Shown here: positions 1-6,666 of the stretch, piece after piece
How positions within the stretch are numbered: position 1 is the stretch's first letter
Layout of the letters: each line of letters opens with the position of its first letter
Assembly (NCBI GenBank): GCA_937896305.1
Contig: CALBND010000065.1
Location: 1-10,092, forward strand
DNA from: an uncultured Actinomycetes bacterium
GTDB lineage: Bacteria > Actinomycetota > Actinomycetes > S36-B12 > UBA5976
Length of the DNA: 10,092 nucleotides
Direction: 5' to 3'
Translations under genes and position numbers: made by a program
The notes under the pieces: generated by a model
Told to the model about the DNA's origin: nothing
What the model saw: the letters and a program-made list of their open reading frames with translations, nothing else
Database searches by the model: none

Positions 1-1
1 A

Positions 2-838
2 GCAGTTGAAGACTTATCAAACGATGGTGTGGTTTATGCCGAAATAAGATTTGCTCCCGAATTGCATCAAGAAAAAGGTTTGAGTCTAGATGAAATTGTG
101 GCAAGTGTCATTGAAGGATTTCAACGTGGTGAAAAAACCATGGCTAGAAGTGGTAAAAATATTGTTGTAAGAGCTTTATTAACCGCAATGAGAACAGCGG
201 CTCGTTCTAGTGAAATTGCAGAACTTTCTGTTAAGTGGCGCGAAAAAGGTGTTGTTGGTTTTGATATCGCTGGAAAAGAAGCAGGTTTTCCACCTACCAG
301 GCACCTTGATGCATTTGATGAAGTCAGAAAAGCAAACTTTCACATGACAATTCACGCAGGCGAAGCATTTGGTTTACCTTCAATTTGGGAAGCCGTACAA
401 ATTTGTGGCACAGATCGCCTGGGTCACGGAGTAAGAATTGTAGATGATATTAATAAAACTGTTGACGGCAATTACAAATTGGGTGAGTTATCTTCATTTG
501 TGAGAGATAGAAGAGTGCCCCTAGAACTTTGCCCTTCTTCAAATGTGCAAACAGGAGCTGCGAAAAGTATTAAAGAACATCCAATTGGAGTTTTAACTAA
601 ATTAGGATTTAGAGCAACTGTTAATACAGATAACCGATTGATGTCTGACACAACTATGACCAAAGAGATGACTCTATTGGTTAATGAATTAGATTTCAGC
701 TTGAAAGAATTACAATGGTTAAGTGTTAATGCAATGAAAAGTGCCTTTATTCATTTTGATGAGAGATTAGAAATTATCAACAAAGTTATTAAACCAGGAT
801 TCGCTGCAATTGCTACAGAATTAGGAATAAAACTTTAA
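2..838 (+). CDS. add: Adenosine deaminase, C-terminal part (5' end outside the window)
   Basis: Adenosine deaminase hydrolyses adenosine and deoxyadenosine to inosine and deoxyinosine plus ammonia in the cytoplasm, using one zinc ion. The frame is open from base 2, giving 278 residues with no start codon. The GTG at 29 is an internal valine, because the codons before it (EDLSNDGVVYAEIRFAPELH) are already family sequence. Seen in order, numbering from the first full codon: GFDIAGKE substrate-loop region near 86-93, HAGE (H118, catalytic E121), LGHGVRI (H142), LELCPSSN near 174-181, and VNTDNRLMSDT with zinc-ligand D210. The N-terminal HxH zinc motif and roughly 80 residues are missing only because the window begins there. 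The product feeds the purine nucleoside phosphorylase encoded on the other strand. The gene ends in a stop-to-stop overlap with the short aldehyde-dehydrogenase-like gene. Confidence 0.95.
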   Translation, partial: AVEDLSNDGVVYAEIRFAPELHQEKGLSLDEIVASVIEGFQRGEKTMARSGKNIVVRALLTAMRTAARSSEIAELSVKWREKGVVGFDIAGKEAGFPPTRHLDAFDEVRKANFHMTIHAGEAFGLPSIWEAVQICGTDRLGHGVRIVDDINKTVDGNYKLGELSSFVRDRRVPLELCPSSNVQTGAAKSIKEHPIGVLTKLGFRATVNTDNRLMSDTTMTKEMTLLVNELDFSLKELQWLSVNAMKSAFIHFDERLEIINKVIKPGFAAIATELGIKL

Positions 839-1680
839 AGTCCCCGTGGATGCCAAACAGTTTTTGTTTCAAGGAAAAACTTAATTCTTTCTAAACCAGG
901 CAAATTAGCATTTGGTCTTAAAACTCTTTTTAAAGTTTGTGCTCCAGATTTTTCCAAGTCAAGTGCTACTGCTTTATCACTAACTCCACTTAAATCAAGG
1001 GCGTTTACATCTTCATGGGAAGCTAACCAAGGGGCAATTTCTTTATATGAACCAGTCAGAATATTTATTACCCCTCCTGGAACATCACTTGTTGCAAAAA
1101 CTTCGGCAAGTGAAACCGCTGTAAGAGGTTGCTTCTCAGAAGGGATAACTATAACGGCGTTTCCAGATAAAACAATTGAGCCAATAATTTCAACTAATGA
1201 TAAAAGCGGATTTTGGCTAGGAGCAATTGCTGCCACAACACCGGTTGGTTCAGGGATGGAGAAGTTAAAAAATGGACCAGCTACTGGATTATTTGATCCA
1301 GTAGTCATAGATAATTTATCTGTCCAACCAGCAAACCAAACTAATAAATCTATTGCTTTATCAACTTCTATTTCGGCTTGTTTTTTTGTTTTACTCCAAG
1401 TGTTAACTTCTGTTACAAATTGTTCTCGTCTACCTTGCATAATCTCTGCTACTCGATATAAAACCTGTCCCCTGTTGTAGGCAGTAGCTTGAGACCATTT
1501 TGAAAATGAGGATCTAGCAGCAGTTACTGCATCTCTGGCATCTTTCTTGGAACCAAGGGTAACGTTTGCTAAAAATTGTTTATTCTTATCAAATACTTCG
1601 TATGTTCTTCCTGATTCAGATCTAGGAAAAGCACCACCAATAAATAGTTTGGCAGTTCTTTTAATTTCGAGTTCAGCCAT
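835..1680 (-). CDS. Short aldehyde-dehydrogenase-like protein lacking the catalytic domain
   Basis: This 281-residue protein belongs to the aldehyde dehydrogenase superfamily but is little more than half the usual length. Residues 10-245 align along the N-terminal and NAD-binding region of its neighbour: FIGG at 13-16, GVVAAIAPSQNPLL near 147-160, PSEKQPLTA near 180-188, GVINILTG near 203-210. Key residues are changed. The oxyanion Asn becomes Gln156, the NAD-contacting Lys becomes Ile179, the general-base Glu becomes Leu254, and the block with the catalytic Cys is absent. After a short linker it ends in FLETKTVWHP (269-278), which resembles the C-terminal oligomerisation strand of ordinary aldehyde dehydrogenases. 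The reading frame is intact with no frameshift, so it does not look like decay. Its ATG shares one base with the stop of the upstream gene (TAATG), implying translational coupling and fixing the start. It is probably a non-catalytic partner of that enzyme; this role is inferred. Confidence 0.85.
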   Translation of the reverse strand: MAELEIKRTAKLFIGGAFPRSESGRTYEVFDKNKQFLANVTLGSKKDARDAVTAARSSFSKWSQATAYNRGQVLYRVAEIMQGRREQFVTEVNTWSKTKKQAEIEVDKAIDLLVWFAGWTDKLSMTTGSNNPVAGPFFNFSIPEPTGVVAAIAPSQNPLLSLVEIIGSIVLSGNAVIVIPSEKQPLTAVSLAEVFATSDVPGGVINILTGSYKEIAPWLASHEDVNALDLSGVSDKAVALDLEKSGAQTLKRVLRPNANLPGLERIKFFLETKTVWHPRGL

Positions 1681-3116
1681 TATTTACCAGCTTTCAAATA
1701 AGCTTCTAGGCCATGGCGGCCACCTTCTCGACCATAACCAGATTCCTTGTAGCCACCAAATGGGCTAGTTGGATCAAATTTATTGAATGTATTTGCCCAC
1801 ACCACACCAGCGCGAAGTCTATTTGCAACTTCGAGAATGCGAGATCCTTTTTCAGTCCAAATACCTGCACTTAAACCAAAGGGAGTGTTGTTTGCTTTTT
1901 CAATTGCTTCATCAGGTGTTCGAAATGTTAGAACACTTAACACAGGTCCAAATATTTCTTCTCTTGCAATTCGATGCGAAAGTGAAACATTGGTAAAGAC
2001 GGTTGGGGCAAACCAAAAACCACGATTTGGAATTTCGCAAGGAGCACTCCACATTTCTGCACCTTCTGCGGAACCTGCTTGTGTTAATTCTTTGATCTTT
2101 GCAAGTTGTGCGGCAGAGTTTATTGCGCCTACGTCAGTATTTTTATCTAAGGGATTACCCAATCTCAAATTCTTCATTCTTTCATAAAGTAAATTCATAA
2201 AATTATCTGAAATAGATTCTTGAATTAGTAATCTTGATCCAGCACAGCAAACGTGTCCTTGGTTAAAGAAAATTCCTTGCACAACACCTTCAACTGCTTG
2301 ATCTATAGCAGCGTCATCAAAAACTATGTTTGCAGCTTTGCCACCGAGTTCTAAAGTAACTTTTTTATTTGTTCCAGCAACACTTTGAGCGATTAGGCGA
2401 CCAACTTCTGTTGATCCAGTGAATGCAATTTTATTTATATCTGGATGTTCAACTAATGCTTTACCGGTTTCACCAGCACCGGTAATGATATTTACAACTC
2501 CATCAGGAAGTTCTGCCTGTTGACAAATTTCAGCAAATAATAATGCGGTTAAAGGCGTAGTTTCAGCAGGCTTTAAAACAACAGTGTTACCTGCAGCTAG
2601 TGCTGGAGCAATTTTCCAAGCCAACATTAAAAGGGGGAAATTCCAAGGAATTATTTGTCCAGCAACTCCAAGTGGTTGTGGATTTTTTCCCAACCCAGCA
2701 TGATCAAGTTTGTCTGCCCAACCTGCGTAGTGAAAGAAGTGAGCGGCAACTAAAGGGATATCAATATCTCTAGACTCACGAATTGGTTTGCCGTTATTCA
2801 TGGTTTCTAGAACGGCTATTTCTCTGGCGCGTTCTTGGATGATTCGAGCAATTCTGAATAAATATTTTCCTCTTTGAGACCCAGTTAATTTTGACCAAGT
2901 TTTGAATGCTTTGCGGGCAGCTTTTACTGCTTCATTCACATCTTTGACACTTGCTTCTGTTATTTCAGCTAGAACTTCTTCTGTAGCGGGGTTAATAGTT
3001 TTATAGTTTGAATTATTTTTTCCTTTAACAAACTTGCCACCAATAAAAAGATTGTAATGAGATTTTATGTTGACGATGGCTGATGACTCAGGAGCTGCAG
3101 CGTATTCAAAGACCAT
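1680..3116 (-). CDS. NAD(P)+-dependent aldehyde dehydrogenase, catalytic subunit
   Basis: It oxidises an aldehyde to the acid with NAD(P)+. Because the preceding gene is deoC, the likely substrate is the acetaldehyde released by DeoC (inference). All hallmarks are present in 478 residues: IPWNFP (156-161, oxyanion N159), LKPAE (181-185), FTGSTEVG (232-239), LELGGK with general base E256, FFNQGHVCCAG with catalytic C290, EEIFGPV (386-392) and PFGGYKESGYGREGG (452-466). The usual Gln two residues before the catalytic Cys is His288. The protein stops at HGLEAYLKAGK, so the terminal strand normally ending this family (of the ETKTVxVK kind) is missing; a copy-like strand ends the next gene. Its ATG follows the deoC stop with no gap, and its own stop overlaps the next ATG by one base, so the three genes are surely one transcript. 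There is no recognisable Shine-Dalgarno sequence; coupling probably drives initiation. Confidence 0.94.
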   Translation of the reverse strand: MVFEYAAAPESSAIVNIKSHYNLFIGGKFVKGKNNSNYKTINPATEEVLAEITEASVKDVNEAVKAARKAFKTWSKLTGSQRGKYLFRIARIIQERAREIAVLETMNNGKPIRESRDIDIPLVAAHFFHYAGWADKLDHAGLGKNPQPLGVAGQIIPWNFPLLMLAWKIAPALAAGNTVVLKPAETTPLTALLFAEICQQAELPDGVVNIITGAGETGKALVEHPDINKIAFTGSTEVGRLIAQSVAGTNKKVTLELGGKAANIVFDDAAIDQAVEGVVQGIFFNQGHVCCAGSRLLIQESISDNFMNLLYERMKNLRLGNPLDKNTDVGAINSAAQLAKIKELTQAGSAEGAEMWSAPCEIPNRGFWFAPTVFTNVSLSHRIAREEIFGPVLSVLTFRTPDEAIEKANNTPFGLSAGIWTEKGSRILEVANRLRAGVVWANTFNKFDPTSPFGGYKESGYGREGGRHGLEAYLKAGK

Positions 3117-4079
3117 TTAGTCAACCGTCACATAATCTGGACCCGAATAGGCACCAGTTGTTAATTTTTTGCGCTGCATCAATAAATCATTTAATAAACT
3201 AGAGGCCCCTATTCTGAACATATCTGGATTCAACCAGTTATCGCCTAAGGTTTCTTTAACCAACACTAGATTCTTAAAAGCATCTTTTGTGGTTTTTATG
3301 CCACCGGCAGGTTTCATTCCGATCATTCTTCTGGTTTGGATGTGGAAATCTCTAATCGCTTGCAGCATAACTAAAGTGACAGGCAAAGTTGCAGCGGGCT
3401 GTATTTTTCCTGTTGAAGTTTTTATAAAATCTGCTCCTGCAAGCATGGCAATCCAAGAAGCCCTTTTCACATTGTCGTAAGTCTTTAATTCGCCAGTTTC
3501 AAGAATTACTTTTAGATGAGCACTTTTACAAACTTGTTTAATGGACTGTATCTGATCATAAATGTCTAAAAACCTACCTTCATGAAATGCGCCTCTATCA
3601 ATTACCATGTCAATTTCATCTGCACCTTGCGCAACTGCATCGGAAGTATCTTGAATCTTTGTAGCCAGAGTTGCTCTACCTGATGGGAAAGCTGTAGCAA
3701 CTGCAGCGACTTTAATGTTGGTGCCAACCAGGTTTGATTTTGCCTCAGCAACTAAATCGTTGTAAACACAAACTGCTGCCACACTTGGAACACTTGAATC
3801 TAGGGGATCAGGTCTTCTTGCTTTCGCGCAAAGAGTTTTAATTTTTCCCTTAGTATCCATTCCTTCTAGGGTCGTTAAATCAATCATTTTTATTGCTAAG
3901 TCAATGCCTTCAGCTTTAGCTGTAGTTTTAATAGATCTTGTTGAAAGTTCAGCTACACGCTGTTCAACGCCTACTTTATCCACGCCTGAAAGACCAAAGA
4001 GGAAAGAGCGAAGAGCCGATTCACTACTAGTTACATCACTTAAAAGTGGAGGTAGCACTAGAGGATCATTTTGCAACAT
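3117..4079 (-). CDS. deoC: Deoxyribose-phosphate aldolase, long (DERA-like) form
   Basis: DeoC cleaves 2-deoxyribose-5-phosphate into glyceraldehyde-3-phosphate and acetaldehyde through a Schiff-base lysine in a TIM barrel. With the ATG start it has 320 residues; motif numbers here count from the alternative TTG (322 residues). Visible are IDLTTLEGMDT (68-78), AAVCVYNDLV (103-112), AVATAFPSG (128-136), GADEIDMVID (154-163), LKVILETGEL (191-200), DFIKTSTGK with Schiff-base K222, and GMKPAGGIKT with K258. The extended N-terminus and the region LGDNWLNPDMFRIGAS (280-295) match the long class that includes human DERA (about 318 residues) rather than the short E. coli enzyme (about 259). The start is uncertain: ATG at 4079 or in-frame TTG at 4085, neither with a ribosome-binding site. 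The upstream mutase gene ends 27 bases before the ATG, and the following aldehyde dehydrogenase starts right after the stop. Confidence 0.95.
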   Translation of the reverse strand: MLQNDPLVLPPLLSDVTSSESALRSFLFGLSGVDKVGVEQRVAELSTRSIKTTAKAEGIDLAIKMIDLTTLEGMDTKGKIKTLCAKARRPDPLDSSVPSVAAVCVYNDLVAEAKSNLVGTNIKVAAVATAFPSGRATLATKIQDTSDAVAQGADEIDMVIDRGAFHEGRFLDIYDQIQSIKQVCKSAHLKVILETGELKTYDNVKRASWIAMLAGADFIKTSTGKIQPAATLPVTLVMLQAIRDFHIQTRRMIGMKPAGGIKTTKDAFKNLVLVKETLGDNWLNPDMFRIGASSLLNDLLMQRKKLTTGAYSGPDYVTVD

Positions 4080-4106
4080 AGTCAACAGCGTAGCGAATGT
4101 GTATGA

Positions 4107-5741
4107 CTAGTAAATAGTCGTGAGTATTTCGTGAACGTTTTTAGTCAAAGATTCTAGTTGTTTTAGTGCTTGGGCTTTATTGACTGCTATTTCGCCTATT
4201 TCTGTGGTTACTTCTAGGTAACACTTTAATTTAGGCTCAGTGCCACTGGGGCGAACAATGATTCTGGCTTGATTCAAAGTTATTCGAACACCTGTGGCAG
4301 AGGGCAAATTATCAATTCCTTGAGCCATGTCATCAGTTTTTAATACTGTTAAATCACCAATATTTTTTAAAGGACTCGATATTAATTTACTTGTTATATC
4401 TTTAGCTTTTTGAACAGAATCAAATCTAAAACTTAATTGTTTTGTCAAGTGAACTCCATAAGTAGCATATATTTCATCCAAGATATGTTCAATATTTAAA
4501 TTCTCACTTTTTAAGTAAGAAAAAAGTTCCACAATCAAAAGAGCAGCAGAGATACCGTCTTTATCTCTTACAAATTCTGGATCAAGACAATAACCGATTG
4601 CTTCTTCGTAGCCAAAAATTAGATTATCAAGATGTCCCATCCACTTCATTCCAGTTAAAGTTGTGCCACCTTCTAATCCTTTTACTTTTGCCATTTTTGG
4701 AACCAAGGAACTTGAAACAATTGAGGCAGCCATTAGACCAGAAAGTTTTCTATTATTTAATTCACTCTTTTTTATTAACCACCAGGCAAAGATGAAACCC
4801 AGTTCATCACCTGAAAGCATGCGCCAGTTTTCGTTTGAATTGATTGCTATGGCACATCTATCAGCATCAGGATCATTTGCAATTGCAACATCAGCCGATA
4901 CTTCTTTAGCAAGTGCAATTAGTTGATCAATTGCTCCTGGTTCTTCAGGGTTTGGAAAAGCAACAGTTGGAAATGCTGGATCAGGTTTGGCTTGAGTTGG
5001 AACAACAAAAGCTGGATCAAAACCACATATCTTCATCGAGGCATTAAAAGTATTTAATCCGACTCCATGCATTGGAGTGTAAGCAACTTTAATTTGCCCG
5101 TATTTATTTGATACAAGTTGTGAAATTCGTTCATGATATTGATCAGTAATGTCAACCTTTCCCCAATTTTTTGCTAGTTCAATTTCATTTGGTTTAGGGG
5201 AGGAATCAATAAATTTAGAGATTTCTTTGTCCATTGGAGAAATAATTCCTGCACCTAATTCGTCGTAAACTTTGTAACCATTGTCATTAGGTGGATTGTG
5301 AGAAGCTGTGATCATTACACCTGCATCTGCATTAAGATTTCTTACTGCAAAAGCTAAAACTGGAGTCGGAAGTTCCCCTGGTAATCTCAACACTTCTAAG
5401 CCCAGGGCAGTTGCAACAGCACACACGTCTTGGGCAAACTCATCAGACATATTTCTAGCATCGTTTCCTACGATTAATTTAGGTTTTTTATTCGGGAATC
5501 TGTTTAATAAATATTGAGCTAATCCATAAGTTGCTTTAATAACTACAGCACGATTCATGCGTGATTGACCAGGTCCAACTTCTGCTCTTAGGCCTGCAGT
5601 TCCAAATTCTAAATTACCAGCAAATAGTTCAGATAATTTTTCAATATTATTTTCAGATATTAATCTATTTATTTCTGTTGCAGTATTTTTATCAGGATCA
5701 TGATTTGCCCAATCTTGAGCAATTTTTAGAATATCGTTCAT
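4107..5741 (-). CDS. pmmB: Alpha-D-phosphohexomutase family protein, probable phosphopentomutase
   Basis: Enzymes of this family move a phosphate between the 1 and 5/6 positions of a sugar through a phosphoserine. The 544 residues show all four functional sites: EFGTAGLRAEVGPGQSRMN (45-63), the phosphoserine loop TASHNP with S147 followed by DNGYKVY, the metal-binding D290-P-D292-A-D294-R, the sugar-binding loop GYEEAIGY (377-384) with VRDKDGI after it, and the phosphate-binding RPSGTEPK (497-504). The GTAGLRA, DNGYKVY, EEAIGY and DKDG signatures are those of the PGM2-like branch, whose human member acts mainly as a phosphopentomutase. Mycobacterial pmmB lies beside the purine nucleoside phosphorylase gene in the same way. 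Between PNP and DeoC, conversion of (deoxy)ribose-1-phosphate to the 5-phosphate is the most economical role (inference); phosphoglucomutase or phosphomannomutase activity remains possible. Its ATG overlaps the PNP stop by one base (TAATG). Confidence 0.9.
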   Translation of the reverse strand: MNDILKIAQDWANHDPDKNTATEINRLISENNIEKLSELFAGNLEFGTAGLRAEVGPGQSRMNRAVVIKATYGLAQYLLNRFPNKKPKLIVGNDARNMSDEFAQDVCAVATALGLEVLRLPGELPTPVLAFAVRNLNADAGVMITASHNPPNDNGYKVYDELGAGIISPMDKEISKFIDSSPKPNEIELAKNWGKVDITDQYHERISQLVSNKYGQIKVAYTPMHGVGLNTFNASMKICGFDPAFVVPTQAKPDPAFPTVAFPNPEEPGAIDQLIALAKEVSADVAIANDPDADRCAIAINSNENWRMLSGDELGFIFAWWLIKKSELNNRKLSGLMAASIVSSSLVPKMAKVKGLEGGTTLTGMKWMGHLDNLIFGYEEAIGYCLDPEFVRDKDGISAALLIVELFSYLKSENLNIEHILDEIYATYGVHLTKQLSFRFDSVQKAKDITSKLISSPLKNIGDLTVLKTDDMAQGIDNLPSATGVRITLNQARIIVRPSGTEPKLKCYLEVTTEIGEIAVNKAQALKQLESLTKNVHEILTTIY

Positions 5742-6538
5742 TAAAGTCTTTCAATAACTTTTTTGAGCAGATCACCCATTCTAGATGCAGCGGCAAGTCC
5801 TGCTTCTAATACTTCTTCATGATTTAATTTTTCATTGGTTAATCCTGCTCCAGGATTTGTGACAAGGGAAATACCTAAAACTTCACAGTTTCCTTCTCGG
5901 GCAGCAATAGCTTCTAGTGCCGTTGACATGCCAACCATGTCTCCACCTAAATTAATTGCCATTCTTACTTCAGCGGGAGTCTCATATTGGGGACCGTGGA
6001 ACTGAACATAAACACCTTCATCAAGAGAGTTGTCTATATCTTTAGCAATATTTCTTAATCTTTTCGAATAAACTTCACTTACATCTAAAAATCTAGCTCC
6101 TACTAATGGGGTTGAACCTGTTAAATTAATGTGATCTTTAATTAAAACTGGGGTACCAGGTTTCCATTCAAGTTTAAGTCCACCACATGCATTAGTTAAA
6201 ATTATTGTTTTCACTCCGCTAGCAATTGCAGTTCGAACAGAATGAACTACTGCTGGAACACCTTTTCCTTCATAGTAATGAGTTCTACCCATTTGGATAA
6301 GAGTTCGAGAGTTTCCAACTTTTACACTTCTTAGCTTTCCTGCATGTCCAGCAACTGCAGGTGCACTAAAACCTGGTAAATCTGTTACAACAATTTCGTT
6401 TTCACCATTACCTAAAACATCTGCTGCTGGTGTCCAGCCTGATCCCAAGACAACTAACACATCATGTTTTTCAATTTTTGTTAATTCTGCTAACTTGACA
6501 GCAGCTAATTTGGCTAATTCATATGGATCTTGGCTCAC
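5741..6538 (-). CDS. punA: Purine nucleoside phosphorylase, trimeric low-mass type
   Basis: It phosphorolyses purine ribo- and deoxyribonucleosides to the free base and (deoxy)ribose-1-phosphate. The 265 residues are normal for the homotrimeric class. Visible are the phosphate-binding LGSGW (S33), GHAGKL (64-69), GRTHYYEG (84-91, with R85 and H87), TNACGG (115-120), GPQYETPAEVRM (182-193) with base-recognising E186, DMVGMST (200-206) and VTNPGAG with N228. The Glu/Asn pair is the signature for 6-oxopurines (guanosine, inosine and their deoxy forms), so adenosine would first need the deaminase encoded at the left edge. The start is GTG with no Shine-Dalgarno sequence; a TAACCT box lies six bases upstream, as expected for a leaderless transcript. 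It is the first gene of the operon that continues with the mutase, deoC and two aldehyde-dehydrogenase genes. Confidence 0.95.
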   Translation of the reverse strand: MSQDPYELAKLAAVKLAELTKIEKHDVLVVLGSGWTPAADVLGNGENEIVVTDLPGFSAPAVAGHAGKLRSVKVGNSRTLIQMGRTHYYEGKGVPAVVHSVRTAIASGVKTIILTNACGGLKLEWKPGTPVLIKDHINLTGSTPLVGARFLDVSEVYSKRLRNIAKDIDNSLDEGVYVQFHGPQYETPAEVRMAINLGGDMVGMSTALEAIAAREGNCEVLGISLVTNPGAGLTNEKLNHEEVLEAGLAAASRMGDLLKKVIERL

Positions 6539-6544
6539 GTGGTT

Positions 6545-6550
6545 AGGTTA
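6545..6550 (-). promoter_or_regulatory. Possible -10 box (TAACCT) of a leaderless promoter for the phosphorylase operon
   Basis: On the minus strand TAACCT fits the actinobacterial TANNNT -10 pattern and sits exactly six bases before the GTG start, with no ribosome-binding sequence between. Leaderless transcripts of this layout are common in actinobacteria. No convincing -35 element is seen; the best hexamer, TTGTAG, is 19 bases upstream. This is a pattern match only. It gains some weight because the terminator upstream requires a new promoter in this spacer. Confidence 0.35.
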
Positions 6551-6616
6551 CTACTGAGCAGAATTTGGACTACAAGGTCTTCAATTTTGTGAGTAAATAT
6601 CCGTTATTAAACAATA

Positions 6617-6652
6617 ATTGGTGGGATCAGATTTTCAACTGTTCCCACCAAT
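6617..6652 (-). terminator. Intrinsic terminator-like hairpin after the purine permease gene
   Basis: A perfect 10-bp stem (arms 6617-6626 and 6643-6652, ATTGGTGGGA with its complement) continues after one T-T mismatch into a 3-bp stem CAG/CTG closed by an 8-base loop. It begins 14 bases after the permease stop codon, and on the minus strand is followed by a T-rich run, TATTGTTTAATAA. Stem strength and placement support rho-independent termination. The T tract is interrupted, so leakage into the phosphorylase operon is possible. The rest of the spacer 6539-6666 holds only the candidate promoter. Confidence 0.75.
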
Positions 6653-6666
6653 ATTTAATTTATTAA

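Noticed and set aside
29..31. GTG at 29 as the start of adenosine deaminase
   Set aside because: Family sequence continues upstream to the window edge, and the essential N-terminal zinc motif would be lost; it is an internal valine.
835..1680. Short aldehyde-dehydrogenase gene as a pseudogene or frameshifted remnant
   Set aside because: The frame is uninterrupted, the start is coupled to its neighbour, and the missing catalytic block is replaced by a clean junction to a family-like terminal strand. Decay would leave stops or remnants of the Cys region, and none are seen.
1783..2187. 134-codon plus-strand reading frame inside the aldehyde dehydrogenase gene
   Set aside because: It lies fully antisense to a gene with complete family motifs, has no ribosome-binding site, and its protein resembles nothing recognisable. 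The same holds for the plus-strand frame at 7076-7423 inside the permease gene.
4057..4085. TTGACT-17-TCTAGT as an internal promoter at the start of deoC
   Set aside because: The -35 match is good but the -10 is weak, and it would begin transcription inside the deoC coding region with no suitable downstream start. A chance match is more likely.
6617..6652. The strong inverted repeat here as an operator or mobile-element end
   Set aside because: Its position 14 bases after a stop codon, the high stem quality, the short loop and the following T-rich strand fit a terminator. No transposase, target duplication or second copy is in view.
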